Part shown: positions 47,210-61,500 of the stretch, in pieces
Numbering within the stretch: position 1 is the first letter of the stretch
Layout: each line of letters opens with the position of its first letter
Position numbers and translations under genes: made by a program
The notes under the pieces: model-generated
Seen by the model: the letters and a program-made list of their open reading frames with translations, nothing else
Told to the model about the DNA's origin: nothing
The model's database searches: none
From: Alitta virens
Lineage: Eukaryota > Annelida > Polychaeta > Phyllodocida > Nereididae
Assembly (NCBI GenBank): GCA_932294295.1
Contig: OW028580.1
Span: forward strand, 31,008,136 to 31,072,135
Length of the DNA: 64,000 bases
Reading direction: 5' to 3'

Positions 47210-50200
47210 TTGCTAGCCACTCAAATCATGCTTGCTCGGTTCTTCGCTAAACGCTTTCACCCATTCTTTTGTACATAGGTTTCCCATGCAACTGAAAAGA
47301 TTCAAGGACTGAGATGATTAATTATAAGTGAATCCTAGATACAGTGGTGTCATCTGGGTGGCTTAGACATTCGTGTGTGCACACGTGAGATGGTACAATT
47401 CTGCAAATTAGGATTTGAGTGGCTTGTCTCTTGTCCTTGTAAGTCATTACATCATTAGTTTCTGCACTTAGGCCAGTTACTCGTCTCCATCACCGACCAC
47501 AATCACAAGATGTTTACTTTCATTATGTGTTTACACAAAACTAGTTCTAGAATCTGTGCTGCTAGTAAAAATTTCTTTGGTTTTGGACTTGTTAGTGTGT
47601 TCCACTGTAAATCATAATATACAAGTGGAACTGAACTGTCAATTTATCCTCAGCTCTGACCTGAAATGTTATTTGTTAATGATAACTACAAATAATGTAA
47701 TAATATAAATAATGTAATTTCAGCAGAAATTAATTAGTTAATTTATTTAGGAAATATTCGATTACTGGAACGACTTAATTTCATACACCTTAAAACCAAT
47801 AATTTCTGAATTTTTGTTGTCAGCTAATGACAAACCACACAGCCTGATTGTCAGCTCCTCTTGGTGAAATAATAAAACTAATTTGTAATTCAAAGGAGGT
47901 GAATACGGGCTACTGAATAGGAAGTTGTGAATCATTGTTAGGGGGCGCCATCATTCCCCACGGTATACACCCCGTTGTTTTTTTTGTTTTTTTATTCTTT
48001 TTTTTTTTAATGAATGCTTCTGTACATTGATGAAATATGCTTATAAATATGGTAGAAAGAATTTTTTGTCAAACTGTGAATATGTGTATGAATACATAAT
48101 GGACTTGCTAACCTAGGTATAATGTATATTTTAATTCTGAATTGTGTTGGGGAATTTAGAAATGTGTAAGGAAAAAAAAAGGAAAAATTTTCTTAGACAA
48201 AAATTTTGAAAAACTGGACACCTTATTTAAAGGTAATCTGCACAAGTAAGCTTTAGAGATTTAAATTGCGTTGTATTTTGAACGGCAGTATGACTGGAAT
48301 CTTGTTAACAAGCATAGGTAGATCCGATACATTGAAAAGTAATCAATTGGACTAGTGTGTTAAATTAGGGAAAAAACCAGGAATTGATGAACACAAGCTG
48401 AAACGAAATCGGTATCAGATAATTACATGAAATGTAGTCTGATGTAATTGCGGATCGCAATGTGACTGATGTATAATTTGCTGCCTTTTGAGTGTTGTGT
48501 GAGTGGGTCAGGTGTTCATTATGTCCTTATTTGTATGATAATGATTACCATGTATGAAATAGTGTAGTTGCCATGATATATGATGCATCAGCAGCAGCAG
48601 CCTACAAGCTGTTGAGAGCTTTGATGAGTTTGGCTTTTAGTTCATCACTTGCCATCCTAGGATGGAGTCGGATGCGAGCATGACCCGTTGAGGGCGTCGT
48701 AGATGACTTGAGCTGTAAATAGTCTACTGTAAGTGTGACTGTACTCAATATTATCCTGAACCAATACCAGCGTTTGACAATAGCGGATAGTGGACTTCTT
48801 TAGGGTACATTATTTTACTGCGTAGTAGAATGATGTGTGGGATTGGTCATCAAAACAGTTCATATTTGTAGGTCATTACATCTCTGCAAAGACCTATATT
48901 TGTAATAGATCAATAAGTTGCCTAAATATCTGGGATATTATTAAAAAATAATTTTTGTATAATTTATCTCCAATGAGGAAATTCATCATTCATCAGAGGT
49001 TTTTAGCATAGTTTCCTTACTGGGGAAAGAGGCATTCAGATTGTCATGATTACAGCCCAGCACATTTTAAGTTATCTTTTATGCGGTTATAATTATTTTC
49101 TTATGAGAGACAACATATTGCTATTTTACGTGCTTGAAAACTGAAGAAGTTATCAATTACAAATTTCACATTCAGACAACATTCACCTTAACTACTTTGT
49201 AAGATTTATTGGTAATAAAGCTGTAAACTACCTGGGAAGTTGCGTTTGTGGGTAGAAACTCAGGCATTCATTGTGCTTTATGCAATGAACAGTGAACGTT
49301 TCAGTGATGCCAGGTCAAATTGTTAGATACTTGAGAGACCTACGTCATAGCTGATTCATTACTGCTCATGGATCAATTACCCAGTCTCTATATCATGTAT
49401 ATTTATCATCATTTTATAACCTGCTTGTGATCAGTTTGTTGAAGGCTGTGTTATGCAATGCTTAAATTCTCTGAAAAAGGGCTGTGAAATCTGTCAGTGA
49501 TTGAAGACCGTGGTCTCCTCATCTTAATTGCTACAGTGTGAAAATGTTGAGCCTGTTTTGAGAAAGAATGGCAAAATCATCAAAAGGTGAAAGTTATGTC
49601 TGAGCAAATTTTGCTTGTAAGTTCATATCATGCATATGGCCCCCAAGCAAGTTCTATCAAGTTTGACGCACTTGATGAACCAGTACTGAAGGACTGGTTG
49701 AAAGGTACACTATGTTACCGAGTCCAAGCAACCCACCACAACTGACCATATGATGTATGCAAGTGTGGGCTCAAAACTTGCTGAAACCATCTGGCTCCCA
49801 TTTAATCTTTAAGAACCTCCCTGGAATCAACAATTATTTTGGCAAACAAACTTTGAGAGCTTCTTACAACAGCATGACATCACATCAACACTTCCATAAA
49901 TCTTGTTTGTGAAATGTAGTCGGTTCAATTGAATGCTCTATAATGACCGCGAGGAATGGGGTTATGTGTTGAGGTATTTTGGATGCATTACTCTTTCATT
50001 TAAAAGTTTTCACACAAAGATTTCGATTATTTGGAACTTTCGTCATTCCAATCACTGAGCACGCCAAAAATAAAAACGGCAACTTTGTTTCTTTTTTGTC
50101 GTACACGTATATGCAAAGGGATCAATATAAATGCTGCTTTAAACACAATACATCAACGAAAATTCTGCAGTGCTGTCTTAGCACTGGTGTCATTCAAATG

Positions 50201-50274
50201 CAGAAGTATATTTTGAGTGGTGCAGTGTGTGCAGTTGGTAAAGTAGGGTCAAGACAGTATTGTAGTTCAAACTT
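47210..50274. other. Intergenic region between convergent genes
   Basis: This holds the 3' flank of CSNK1A1 (plus) and of SUPV3L1 (minus). Apart from T-rich runs near 47980-48010 and an AATAATAAAACT hexamer cluster near 47868 that could end the long CSNK1A1 transcript, I see nothing. The open frame at 49979-50530 lies partly over the last SUPV3L1 exon on the opposite strand. Confidence 0.5.
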
Positions 50275-53200
50275 TCACTCTTTATTTTTGTCCTCTTCCC
50301 ATTCTTTCTTTAACTTTTTAATAATGTCCTTTGTCAGCAAGCCTTTCCTGACCAATTGCTCAGTCACCGACTCACTGCTGAGTGTCTTATCCATTGACAT
50401 TTTTGCCAACTCCAGTCTTGCAGCCAAGGACAGTTTGTCGTCGGACTCTTTGTCCATAGACCGAGCTTGCTGTCGCTTCAATATCACATTGTCTGTATCA
50501 TCACTCAGCTCCCCTGGTGGAGCATTCTGAGAATTGCGAAGAAGGCGGGTGATGTTGAATACACCTGACTGGATCAACATGTCTAGCTCCACTTGTAGTT
50601 CTCTGATTTGAGCAGTGTCGGAGAACATGTCCGGGAAACGGTAACTGAAAAGCAACAAGAATGATGCATTAGATTTATATATAAACGACACTGGGAGGGA
50701 TAGATGGGAGTGGCAATACTGAAGAAGCAAGTGCATGCGTAACGAACTGCAAATCACAAGATGTTACCATAGCAAACACAGATGACATTAAAATATGAAG
50801 AATCACCTTAGCCAGAGATACAAGTCAAAAACATCGAAGACATTTTCCAGATGAACGAGGTCACTTATGGTGGTGGGCTGTGCCAGGGGCCATCCCACCT
50901 GACGACAAAGCCATTCCATTGTTACGGCTTCCCCCCTGCTGAATCTCCTTGCGAACTGAAATCAAACCATATTTGATGATGAAAAAAAGCTGCGGGAATG
51001 TCACTTACAAATAAGATTCACTTAAACTATCCTGAGTATCGGGTACAATCAAGTTAAATACCACTTCGTACCTTCAAGAACATGGTGCACACAAATGGCT
51101 GCTTCTTTGGAATAGGGGCACAGCAGAACACATACCGAACCCTTAATTGTAGTGGAACATGCTCTATTGTGTCCGCCAAAAACTTGAAATCATCTACTTG
51201 GCACATAAAGAAACGCTCCTTGTCAACTTGAGACAGGTTCACAAAAATGTCCTGTACAAGAATAGGAGATGAATATCAGATTCATATAAATAAATCAGAA
51301 TCATAAATTCAGAATTGATGTAGTACATAATGTAATACTTACAATCAAATTGGACAAGGAAGCTTTTGGTAGATGATAAGCAAATAGTTCTATCTGCTCG
51401 GCAGTTGGATGGAGGCCAGCTCTCTGAAAAGGAAAACAATTGTGTGGGTTAACAACCAGATGCAGTTAATGGAATAAGACAGGTTCAGATAAACATTGCA
51501 TTGGAACCTCGGCCCTGGCTCTCTTTATGAGAGTATGATAAACGAGATGTTCTTTGTATTTGGCGTTGTAAATAGCTACAGAAATAAATACCCCACCCAT
51601 GAAATTAACATGCAACATTTTGCGATCTTCAAGGTCCTGGCCTGTCAATTGGCTATCATCTGGTCATATAAGTTAACGTAGCTATTGACATCATGCTGTT
51701 TTATCAATTCAGGTACCTGCTCCCCTCACAGCCACCATTTCCTCACAATACTCAACATTATCTCGTTACAGAGTGATTCTAAGATATTTAAACTTTTCCA
51801 CTTCACAATTAAAATTGCCCGAGTTTTCCCTCATTTCAGGGGGTTTTCCCCAATTCCCTGAGTTCCCCCCCCCCCCCCCGCCCCCCCCCCCCCCTGTCTG
51901 GAAAAGCTAACATCAGATTTCCAGGTTTTCTGATTTCCAAAGTGGCTATTACTGTGTTATTAAAGACGGAAACTATGTAACTTAAATAAACGTGTCTCTT
52001 TCATACCTCAATCTTCTCAACTGGCGTGTCTAACAGAGTCTTAAGAACTAGTAAATCCTGGCTTTTGTAGGTTGTCACCTCTCCATGGGCATATTCTGTG
52101 TTAAAGCGACCAGCCCGCCCAGCGATCTGAAGAGCAGAAGATGGAGAGATGACATCCACTTCCATTTCTCCTTCTTCATTAAGTGTTGGTTTCATCACAG
52201 AGTAGAAGATCACACGTTTGATATTTCTGAGGGAAAATTAACATTTGACATATTAAAATCAGGAAAGTTACCTTCACTAAATAGGTTTATCAATGTCGTG
52301 AAAATTTTACGGGTATAGTGCAGTACAGTGGACCCAAATGTATGCCCATATTTGGCATCCATGAAATATTAAAATATATCATTATTTTTTGCCAAAAGTT
52401 TTTCTAGCAAAGGAGAGGAATAATATTTGCGTAGCACAGTGGGGGTTTGGGGGCTACAGCCCCCGATAAAATAAAAAATAAACATTGTCTTGTCTTGTAA
52501 AATTAAAAAAGCGGTCGTTTTTTGTGACGTCATTCATTGAATTCAGGGATATGACGTCATAGGCATGACAAAGAGGCTCACTAAATAAGGTAATAAATTT
52601 GGGTCTGCTATACTGTACTTTTTCCAAACTTACAAATTGAGACCCATACCAATGGCATCTGTCGATACCATAACTTTACATGAGTCACTTGGATCATTAA
52701 ATTTCTTAGCCTGTGCAATTTTTGTACCTGAAAGAACAATAGCAATTTTTTTAATATAATTTGCAGTAATATTGATCAGTTGGTCAAGGTTGGAGGATGT
52801 GTTTGAGCTTTTTTAACTGCACAAATATATGTACATGTGCATAACATACCTGGTGGTAAACCACCGTAAATAACAGCGACCTGAGTGTTCCTTTGTTCCA
52901 ACTGACGACTCAAGTAGTAGATGTCGTTTTTGCTGAAACAAACCAAACAATCGCCTGGTCTAATGTTTTCAAACCTTTCTGAAATACAAAATAGTAAATA
53001 CGACATGAACTAATTTATAATATAAACTGTACAACAGTGTACCAATTATATATCTTATTTTCAAAAATAATATGCCATAAATATATATATATATATATAT
53101 ATATATTAAGCAACCACGCATGAAGTCTCACCTATAGACCTATTCAAGACTGTAAGTGGAGTTAGACGTTTGTATTTTCGAACTTCAAACTCATCCCCAC

Positions 53201-56106
53201 AGGTTATGGCAAGATTCCGCACTATTTCAATAGCAGATACTTCTCCACAAACATGGATCTCCTTGGCACAAAGACCTGCAAAAAGATGACACATACACTT
53301 GAACTTCCGCACACAGCCACATCGTGACATGGCATCCTTACTCTGCAGGTCCAATTAGCCCCATTTGCAGGATCCCATTATTATGGAAAGAGAAAGACTA
53401 AAAAAAAAATTTTAATGACCATTATTTAAAAAACTTATTAAAAATTATTTTATAGTTTAGATGAATAGAACAATTAGCTACAAGTTATTTAAAACACAAT
53501 TCCACAGTTCTACAACATCAAGGGGCAACTGAAGTAAAATGCCAAACAATCTCACCAAGCAAGGCTCTGGTCCACGCCCACCCTCTTTGTGCATCTCTCA
53601 TCATTTGAATTTCATCCAACACAGCTACATCATCTAAAAGTGAAGCTGAGTTATTACTGATGCTGCTTCCTTACAAGAAAATGAACAACAAATTTAATGG
53701 AGGAATGGCAATTTCTTAATAGCCATGCTGCTGCATGTAATATTTTCTCGATTTTTACATTTCTAGGAGGGCAACATAAGGGCATTAATTAGTCTTATAC
53801 TCCACTTAAGACTTTTTTCCTATTGTACAGAACGGGATATAACCAACGAAAATGTTAGTTAGCTCTCTCCCGAGTGCAAACTACTTTAATTGCTTAATAA
53901 TAGCAATTAAACAAATCAAACAATCAAGAAAATATGTCTAGTGGACTCCCAAATAGGAGGGAATTAACTAACATTTTTGTTGCTTAAATTTAAATAGAAC
54001 AGCCCTTCTGTTGACCACATTTTTACAAGAGTATTAGGCCATTGTACTCACATTCGCTATTCACGCTAGCCATCTCCACTGTACACGCAACATGACCACA
54101 TGGTTCCCCATCTTCTCTGGCCATCCTCCTCTCCTCTCCTGTCACCAAATCACATGGATGGCCCTAGTTGATAAAGAAAATGAAAAACTCCTTTCATCTT
54201 ACATAATGCCGCATCAAGTAATGACTACATCAGCTGTTTTGGGCAAAATTGGAATTCTAATACCAATACTAATATTCACATACAGCATCATTAGATTTGT
54301 GGAATACTTCATTTGCTAGTAGCCTCAAAGGTCCACAATACACGGCTGTTTCTGCTTCCATGAATCGCTGGAGAGCGTGGTAAGTCTTCCCGCTGTTGGT
54401 TGGTCCAGCATGGAAAACTATCTTCCGCTGCATTGACCTTGCCTCAGGATACCTAGTGTTAATTGCAATGACCAATGAAACATAACATACTCTGCTCATA
54501 CATACTTAATGAGATAGATAGATAGACATGGGAAGTGCAGCCCTCTAAGGCAAGTTCTTGTCACTATCGAGGGTTGATTGATGAGGTGACAGAGAGGAGG
54601 GGTCCATCCATATTACATTTACCTCATGGGTGGGGTCTTAAAATTAAAATACATTCACCCCCGACCCCTGATCCAATTTCATTTTCATGGAAAAAATTTA
54701 AAGCAAAGAAGTATTCAGAACGGGCTAAATATCAGAACGGGACTAAATAGCTGAAGTGCACCATACCCATTGTCCTCATATATTTATCCTTACCAGTTTG
54801 CTGGATGACGCAAGTCACTAATTTTCACAAGATCATCCATGCATTCCAGATGCGGGAACATTATCTTGGCGTGCTGTATAAAATACGGATATACATCATC
54901 AACGTGACCTAAAAAAAGAGAAGAGAAGTACTTTCATTAGCTTTACAACTGGCAATTACCTGTAAATCCATAAAATGTAATCAAATGATTATAAACATAT
55001 ATATATGTTCGGATAATCTTTGATAACTAACCTGCTCCATTCAAGACATCACTCAAACAAATATGGAGATCAGGAGAAAGAGTTTCTGACTCAATGCAGA
55101 AGCGTCTGAAACTGACGTATGCCTGGTGGAACAACTTATCTGCAAATTTGTCACAAAAAAAATGATTCCCTAAAATACTCCACTATCAATGAAGCAATGA
55201 AAAGTAAATGGAACGGATATACTTACCATCTAAACCATCCTCTGCTGCTAGTTCTACTACAGGTTTCCTCTTGCAAAAGTTATTTAGCAATTTAAGCAAA
55301 TCCTCTGAAATACAAAATAATTTTCATTGCTCAAAATTAAAGCAACAATTACTCTCTCAGAATACCAAATGCTAATTTAGCCATATGATAGTGCTCATTG
55401 GCCTGTTTGCCTGTGACATTTTGCAGTTTTTTTTATCATGAATATAAACTTGTACTTGCAGATAATTATGGTACATAATTTATGTAAAGGTATGTGTTAA
55501 TCAGATCAGCAGAAGTTTGGCAAGAGGTAAAAAACTGTTTAAGTGCGACAACCCAACCAGCCACAAAATTTTGTATTACATGCTACTTGGTTACCACTTG
55601 GTACCACTGTTCTGTGGCCCCTAGGCTAAGGCCAGTAAGGGTTGACTGGCAACTGATATTTGACTCAATTTTGAGTAGTGATGGTCTTGCTGGTGATAAT
55701 TTGTCCAGTTGGCAGATATTGATGGATATAAAAGAAGCTGCAGTACAGTGACGGATTAAGAAGAAAAAAAATATTTATTGTAAAAAATAAGTCTTTTTAG
55801 TATTTTACACTATTTACCTTTCTTCAGTTTCCCAGCCAGTTCCTCACCCACATTAATTCCATCGGGGTCACTATGAGGGGTGACAGGAATGGGTTGAATA
55901 AGCGAGGATACAGTCGTCTTCTCATCGCTATTGCTAATTTTTACCACACGTCGTTTTCGGCTTGATTTGTACCTCACGCTCAGCAAGTCCAGTGATGCAC
56001 CATATTTCAACCAATGGAGTTTGATTCCAATATCGCCCATTGGCGCATGGAGTAGCTTTGAAGCTCCTATAGATCGAATTGTCTGGCGTAGTATTGTCGA
56101 AGCCAT
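50275..56106 (-). CDS. SUPV3L1: SUPV3L1, mitochondrial ATP-dependent RNA helicase, complete
   Basis: Fifteen minus-strand exons, approximately 56106-55818, 55304-55228, 55139-55032, 54908-54794, 54452-54284, 54163-54052, 53633-53556, 53275-53132, 52978-52850, 52727-52634, 52226-52007, 51423-51343, 51251-51072, 50955-50807 and 50644-50275, encode about 771 residues (human 786). SUPV3L1 (Suv3) unwinds RNA for the mitochondrial degradosome with PNPase. Seen: a basic amphipathic N terminus ([19 protein letters not shown]) fit for mitochondrial import; Walker A GPTNSGKT (213-220); [11 protein letters not shown]; Walker B DEIQMMRD (297-304); [18 protein letters not shown]; motif [11 protein letters not shown] (472-480); [17 protein letters not shown]; and the Suv3 C-terminal region KKQPFVC...[14 protein letters not shown]. 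All splice sites are GT-AG. An AATAAA hexamer overlaps the final codons (50279-50286), so the 3' UTR may be very short. Confidence 0.96.
51866..51895. repeat. C-homopolymer tract in a SUPV3L1 intron
   Basis: A C run of about 28 bases broken once by G. Similar G or C runs of 10-20 bases lie at 2385-2403, 10668-10680, 11705-11728, 12242-12257, 12358-12377, 31758-31770, 62691-62709 and 62803-62813. Confidence 0.9.
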
Positions 56107-56423
56107 AATAAATTATCGTTTGTGTTTCTTATCACCGAGATTAACAGAAGAGACACATGAAAACAGCTCAGTAAAACTTTGAAACATTTTAAAGGAAAGT
56201 GTCATTGACAACCAAGGGCGCAGCCATCTTGAGAACTCTGCCAGTTTACGTCTCTGTCACGCTCAAAATGTTTATGATTTTTTTATAATTGCGAGGCTTT
56301 CATTGCGAGAATGTACCGACTGGTCCTATTATATGAGATTTCACGGAATTGGAATTTTAAAAGTGTGCATTTTACGTCTATGTACGATGTTTTCATCCCG
56401 CCAAATTGACCTAGATTTGAAAA
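56107..56423. promoter_or_regulatory. Probable bidirectional promoter, SUPV3L1 / ALMS1-like gene
   Basis: The 317 bp between two divergent start codons contains GCCATCTTG at 56223-56231 (CAAGATGGC on the SUPV3L1 strand). This is the core of the YY1 site common in promoters of mitochondrial genes. The start codon of the plus-strand gene lies in AAAATGGCGTCC, a second YY1-like context. No TATA box is seen. Confidence 0.6.
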
Positions 56424-58470
56424 ATGGCGTCCAACTTGACAACAATCACAAATGCCTCAGACTCAGTGATTGTGAGTGACTTCAATTTGTTTCTGTTACT
56501 GAATAAGATGTATGTGATTTTTGCATTATAGTTGGGTCAGGTAAACTAAAAGTGTATTTGGTTGACCATGCCCGTGTAATTGCAAATGGGATATGACATG
56601 TATGATGATTGACATTCAATGATGATCGATGATCCATCATGTTGATTTCATGAAATTACGCGACATAACACTGTATTTGATGGCTTCCATGCAATCACTT
56701 TATTTCCGAAGGGCAAACGCAATTGCATTAAGGCTTAATTTAAGCATGGTTTTTTAATTCTAAAGACAGTAAAGTATGCAGGGCTACCAGCAGGTTGTCG
56801 CCAGTCATGTCCGAACTTGTACAAATGTAGCATTGTAGGTCTACACTGCACTGTAGTCAGACGTCTGTACTGTGACTCACTGAGTCAGTTAGTGTGAGTT
56901 GGTAACCGTAACACTGGTATAATGTGTCATTAAAATTTTTCCGTCTATGGTAGACCTGTAGAAGATCCAGACCGGACTTGTAGGTCTGTTGCCACCAACC
57001 TTTCTTTGGGAAAATTCTCTTGTACACAAGGAACAAATACCAAAATTTTGATCAATAAAATGTTGTTTTATGTACCGTAACGGAGGGTATTATCGACAGG
57101 GCGGATATTATCGACACTAACATTAGAATGTTAACAATTTTGTTAACAAACTAATTTAAGTGTCGATAATACCAGCCCTGTCAATAATACCCTCCGTTAC
57201 GTATTTAGTTTTCTTCCATACACATCAGTGTACACATAATTGTATTAACTTTTTTGTTTCAGGTTTGATGATTTGAAACATATCAGTTCATAAATATTCA
57301 CTTTTTCAGAATTATTAGGTGAGGCAATTAACATTCAGACTTGGTGGTTTTTTTTTAGTTTGTGATGTTTAACATTATTGCTATGTCAGATGGTTACTTA
57401 GCCGTTCTCAGATGAACAGCATCTGTGTGGTCTAGTAAATTCAAAGGCCTTTCAAGCACTGCTGAAAGTCTGCATGGCATGCACATGGTGACTAAAACTA
57501 AGCCTTATTTTTATTTATTTTTTAAATTAATGTTCTTACAGGAGTTTAATAGATTTACTAATGAATGCTGGAAAATACGTTACTTAGGATTGCATCATAA
57601 AAAATCTGATTTGAAATGAAAAAAAAATAAGTAAATTTGGGATTTTTATCAACCCTGTGGTTTTTAAGTTCTTAATGTTTATGTTATATTGGAATGTTGT
57701 TTTTGTTGAACAAATTGTTTGACATTTTTGCTTTTTTTTTACCGGGTGTTGGTTGGATTGTTTTTGTGGTTTGTGATTTTGACATTTGCCATACTATGAG
57801 AACTACTATTGCAGGAATTATATGCTTGATTCTCATCAGTGTTTGATATTGGTTGCAGGGTGATGCTTCTTCTCCAGATGAAAGTGTGATAAGTGATGTC
57901 ATGGAAACTTCCCTGGATGGAAAGGTTATTTACAGTCAAGTTACTGATATGCTTACCTGTTTTGATTTAGATTTAATGTCATATTGCTTTTACTTTTCGT
58001 AGAATTATTTAATGCATTAACTCATTATTTACATGATATATTATATGATAATTATGATTCCTCATAAATGTTATACAAGTATGAGGTTTTTTGGGGGAGG
58101 GAAGGGGGGGAGGAGTATCCCCCCAAATGTATATATGCCAACACAGCATGGTCAGCACCTATTCTTATATGAAAAAAACAAAAACAACAATGACTCGAGT
58201 TACTTCAGTATTATTTTCAGTTAGGTTAATGGCAATTGGAAAGATATGACACAAAGCTCTTGTGATTTGTGACAACTGAATCAATGTTAATTGCCATTTA
58301 GATATTTGTGAGGTTAGTTTAGTTCCCAAGATCTACTTGCTACAGTTTTGTTAAAAAAAATTTCATCATTAAGTGCAATTAGCCACAATGGAGGCTCACT
58401 GTTTTTGGAGTCACATCTTTAGTTAAACTGACACTATATAAGGCTTATCTTATCTTATCTTATCTTATCT

Positions 58471-58501
<31 letters not shown>

Positions 58502-61500
58502 GAAATAGACTACGTGTATGTGCATTGTCAAGATTTATGGTGTTTTAAATAATGCTTATGTATTATTGTTTTGTAATAGATGGATCACACAGAAAATGCA
58601 GCTACCAATATTCAGGATACTTCTTGTTACCTTGAAGGTTTGTTTGAGAAACTTATTTGATTGCCTCACTTACTAGTAGTCATTCATTTGTCTTTAATGT
58701 AGGTATGCCTGCATAGTGATAATATATAATAGACATATGAACCCATTTACTCATCATGATCGTAAGGGCAAAATCATAATAAATTACAATTATGAAATCA
58801 CACAAAATAACTAAAAAATTACATAGAATGTAATAAATTATGTACAACAAAGAAAGTAAATAACACCTGTAGTTGATTTCTTCCTTTGATACAAGCCCAT
58901 TATATGTGCAATGCTAGAATTTGAATAAAGATCCTAGCATTATCCTCTATAATCACTTCTACTTGCAGACAAACAAGAAATGCCTGATGCCTTTTCTGTG
59001 GCAGAGATAGAAACTGACAAAAATAATCAGATGGATGAACTGAAGATTGAGGCAGATGAGCCTCTTGCTGGAAGTTTGCCAGCAGAGTATATAACTCCAA
59101 GAGAAGGCAACACAGAAAATAGGACACCTACCTTACCTGAGGAATATCTTAGTCCCAGTAGTGAATGTGTCAGTGCCAGGACAGAGAATGGAGAGTATGA
59201 TGACCTTCAGTGGTCAATTCGTTTTCAGCCTGACGTTGACAGACTCAGCATCGGTGATTCGTACCTGAGGAGGTCACCTGTAAATTCCTCAACCCCGGCT
59301 GTCAAATCAGGCATACTTGATTTACCAAAGAAAGCTGCTGGGGATTTGCTTTCAAGACTTTATGGTGAGGAGCAATTGAAAGACGAAGATGCTCAGTCAG
59401 AAGATGAAAGGAGGTTGGCTCAGTCTTGCAAAGACTTAACGACAGCAGGACAAGATGACATTTCTTCAGAAACTTTCCCCAGATCTGTATTCACTTCTAA
59501 TCAGGAATCACTTGCTGAACTTGACACATCTCTAGAAACCGCTTTAAAGAAGACAGATAACAGTCTTGACATAAGTACAGCTTCAGATACTGATGATTAC
59601 ATGCCTCTAGAGGAACGAATAAAACTGCTTGGTATCAATCTGGACAGGAAACCAGAAGATACAGAAGGTGCATCTTTAGAAGAATCAGGAAGTCTTGCGG
59701 AGGATGTTCCAGCAGCTGTCCAGTATCAAACTGCAAACAAAGAACAGGGACCGCATTTGGAGCAAGAAGAGTTTCCTGAAGATTTGCCAAGAGAGAGACA
59801 GTTTGAAGTTAACCAATTAATTTCTCCAACTCGTCATGCTGGCGATGGAGGAGACAGCTCACTGGGCAGAATGCCACAGAATAACTCTTTGAACAAGTCA
59901 GGTCCACTTGAAAGTTTCAATGCAACTTATTTTGGATCAAGTCGCAGCACTGATATCCTCTTTAGCACCGGTGAACTGAGCCTCACGTCCTTGGAGGTTG
60001 CTCGCATCCTTTCTAACGCGGTGCAAGAGGATGACGGTGACTGGAGGAAGGAGAGACTGGCAGCAGACGGAGGTGCCACTGAAGATGTGAAACAGGCAAC
60101 AAGGAACCAAGACTTGGTTTCGCATCGCATCATGGTGTCTTTGCAGATGGAAGGCCCTGATCTTAGAGTTGGTGTTGGTCAGGAAAGCTTAGCAGAGAGG
60201 ACGGGTGGTTACAGCCAAGTCCAGTGTGAAGCTGGCGATCTGCAATTGAGGAATGACAGTGATGCTAGTTTCTCTGTGCAGAGTGACACGCGGGAATTTG
60301 GTGTCGGATATGACAGACACGTGGATGGGGAAAGCATGGAGGTTGTTGGGGGTGTCCCGACCAGTCATGGAAATGGTCAAGGAGCTGATTACACTGATCT
60401 CAATGAAAGCTTGAACTTTGTCTCTGATGAGGAACTGTCAGACAATCAAAGAAATCTTTCAGATGCTCTTAAGGAGAGAAGCAAAGAGAACCCTCTGACT
60501 GGGGTTGAGTCAGGAGAAGATCGCTGGGTTCTAGAAAGAAGCATCAGTGGCTCCAGTGGATCGGACCACCAAGACCACAGCGATCTCTCAGCATTCATGT
60601 CACCTATTGACAATTCTGCTTTAGTAGGCCTGGTGCAGAAAAACAATAATGCTGCGGGAATTGCCCAAGAAATGGGGGTAGGGTCAATAGAATTGTGGTC
60701 ATCTCTTGCAGGACACCATGAACAACCACCATCTAATGACAATGAAGAAGGAGCAGGTGACCAGGCACTGACAAATGCACAAAGAGTGAGTGACCAAGAG
60801 ACCAACAATGATGACAGTATTCCGTCACTGGTGGCTGATGAAGGGTTACCACCCATGACTGTCAGTGACCTCCAGGTCCAGGGCAGTGTTCCTGTGAGTG
60901 ATGAAATGAAGGATGATTTGGAAGGTAAAACTCTGGTTGCAGAATTATTACAATCTGTGCAGCAAGGGATGGAGGAGAGAGCAGGATCGCCAGCAAGCAG
61001 CACCAGCAACACCGTGGATACTCTTGACCTGGATGTTCGTCAGATCCTGAACAAATACGGGAAGTCTTTGACCGATGAAGACACGGAGGATGAGAGGAAG
61101 TCCACAGAGTCCACTACTCGGAGCGAAAAAGACAGAAATCTAAGGCTGAGAGTTAGAAAGCTGCTGGGGGTTTCTCATAATACTGATTCAGAGGTGAGTC
61201 ATTGTAATTCAGTTACATTGTATTAGTGATTGTGTTAACAACTAACACTCAGGTAGATTAAGGTATATTTCACCATTGCAGACCTATTCAGATTCACAGA
61301 GTGATAATGAGTGGACCAACAAGCTTCGCCATGAATACAGCACAGATGCTGAATCAGAAACTGAAAGGAAAGTTGCAAATTCATATAACGAAAAGCCTGG
61401 CAATAAATTAGATGCTCCGGATGGAAAAGAAGATCATTCCAACTCTAAGTATGCAAGGAACAGTGATTACCTTAAACATGATAAATCACAAACCCTTGAG

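Noticed and set aside
49979..50530. 183-codon plus-strand open frame
   Set aside because: Its 3' half is antisense to the conserved last exon of SUPV3L1. It shows no recognisable domain.
60446..61012. 188-codon minus-strand frame
   Set aside because: Shadow of the long, compositionally biased exon 4 of the ALMS1-like gene.
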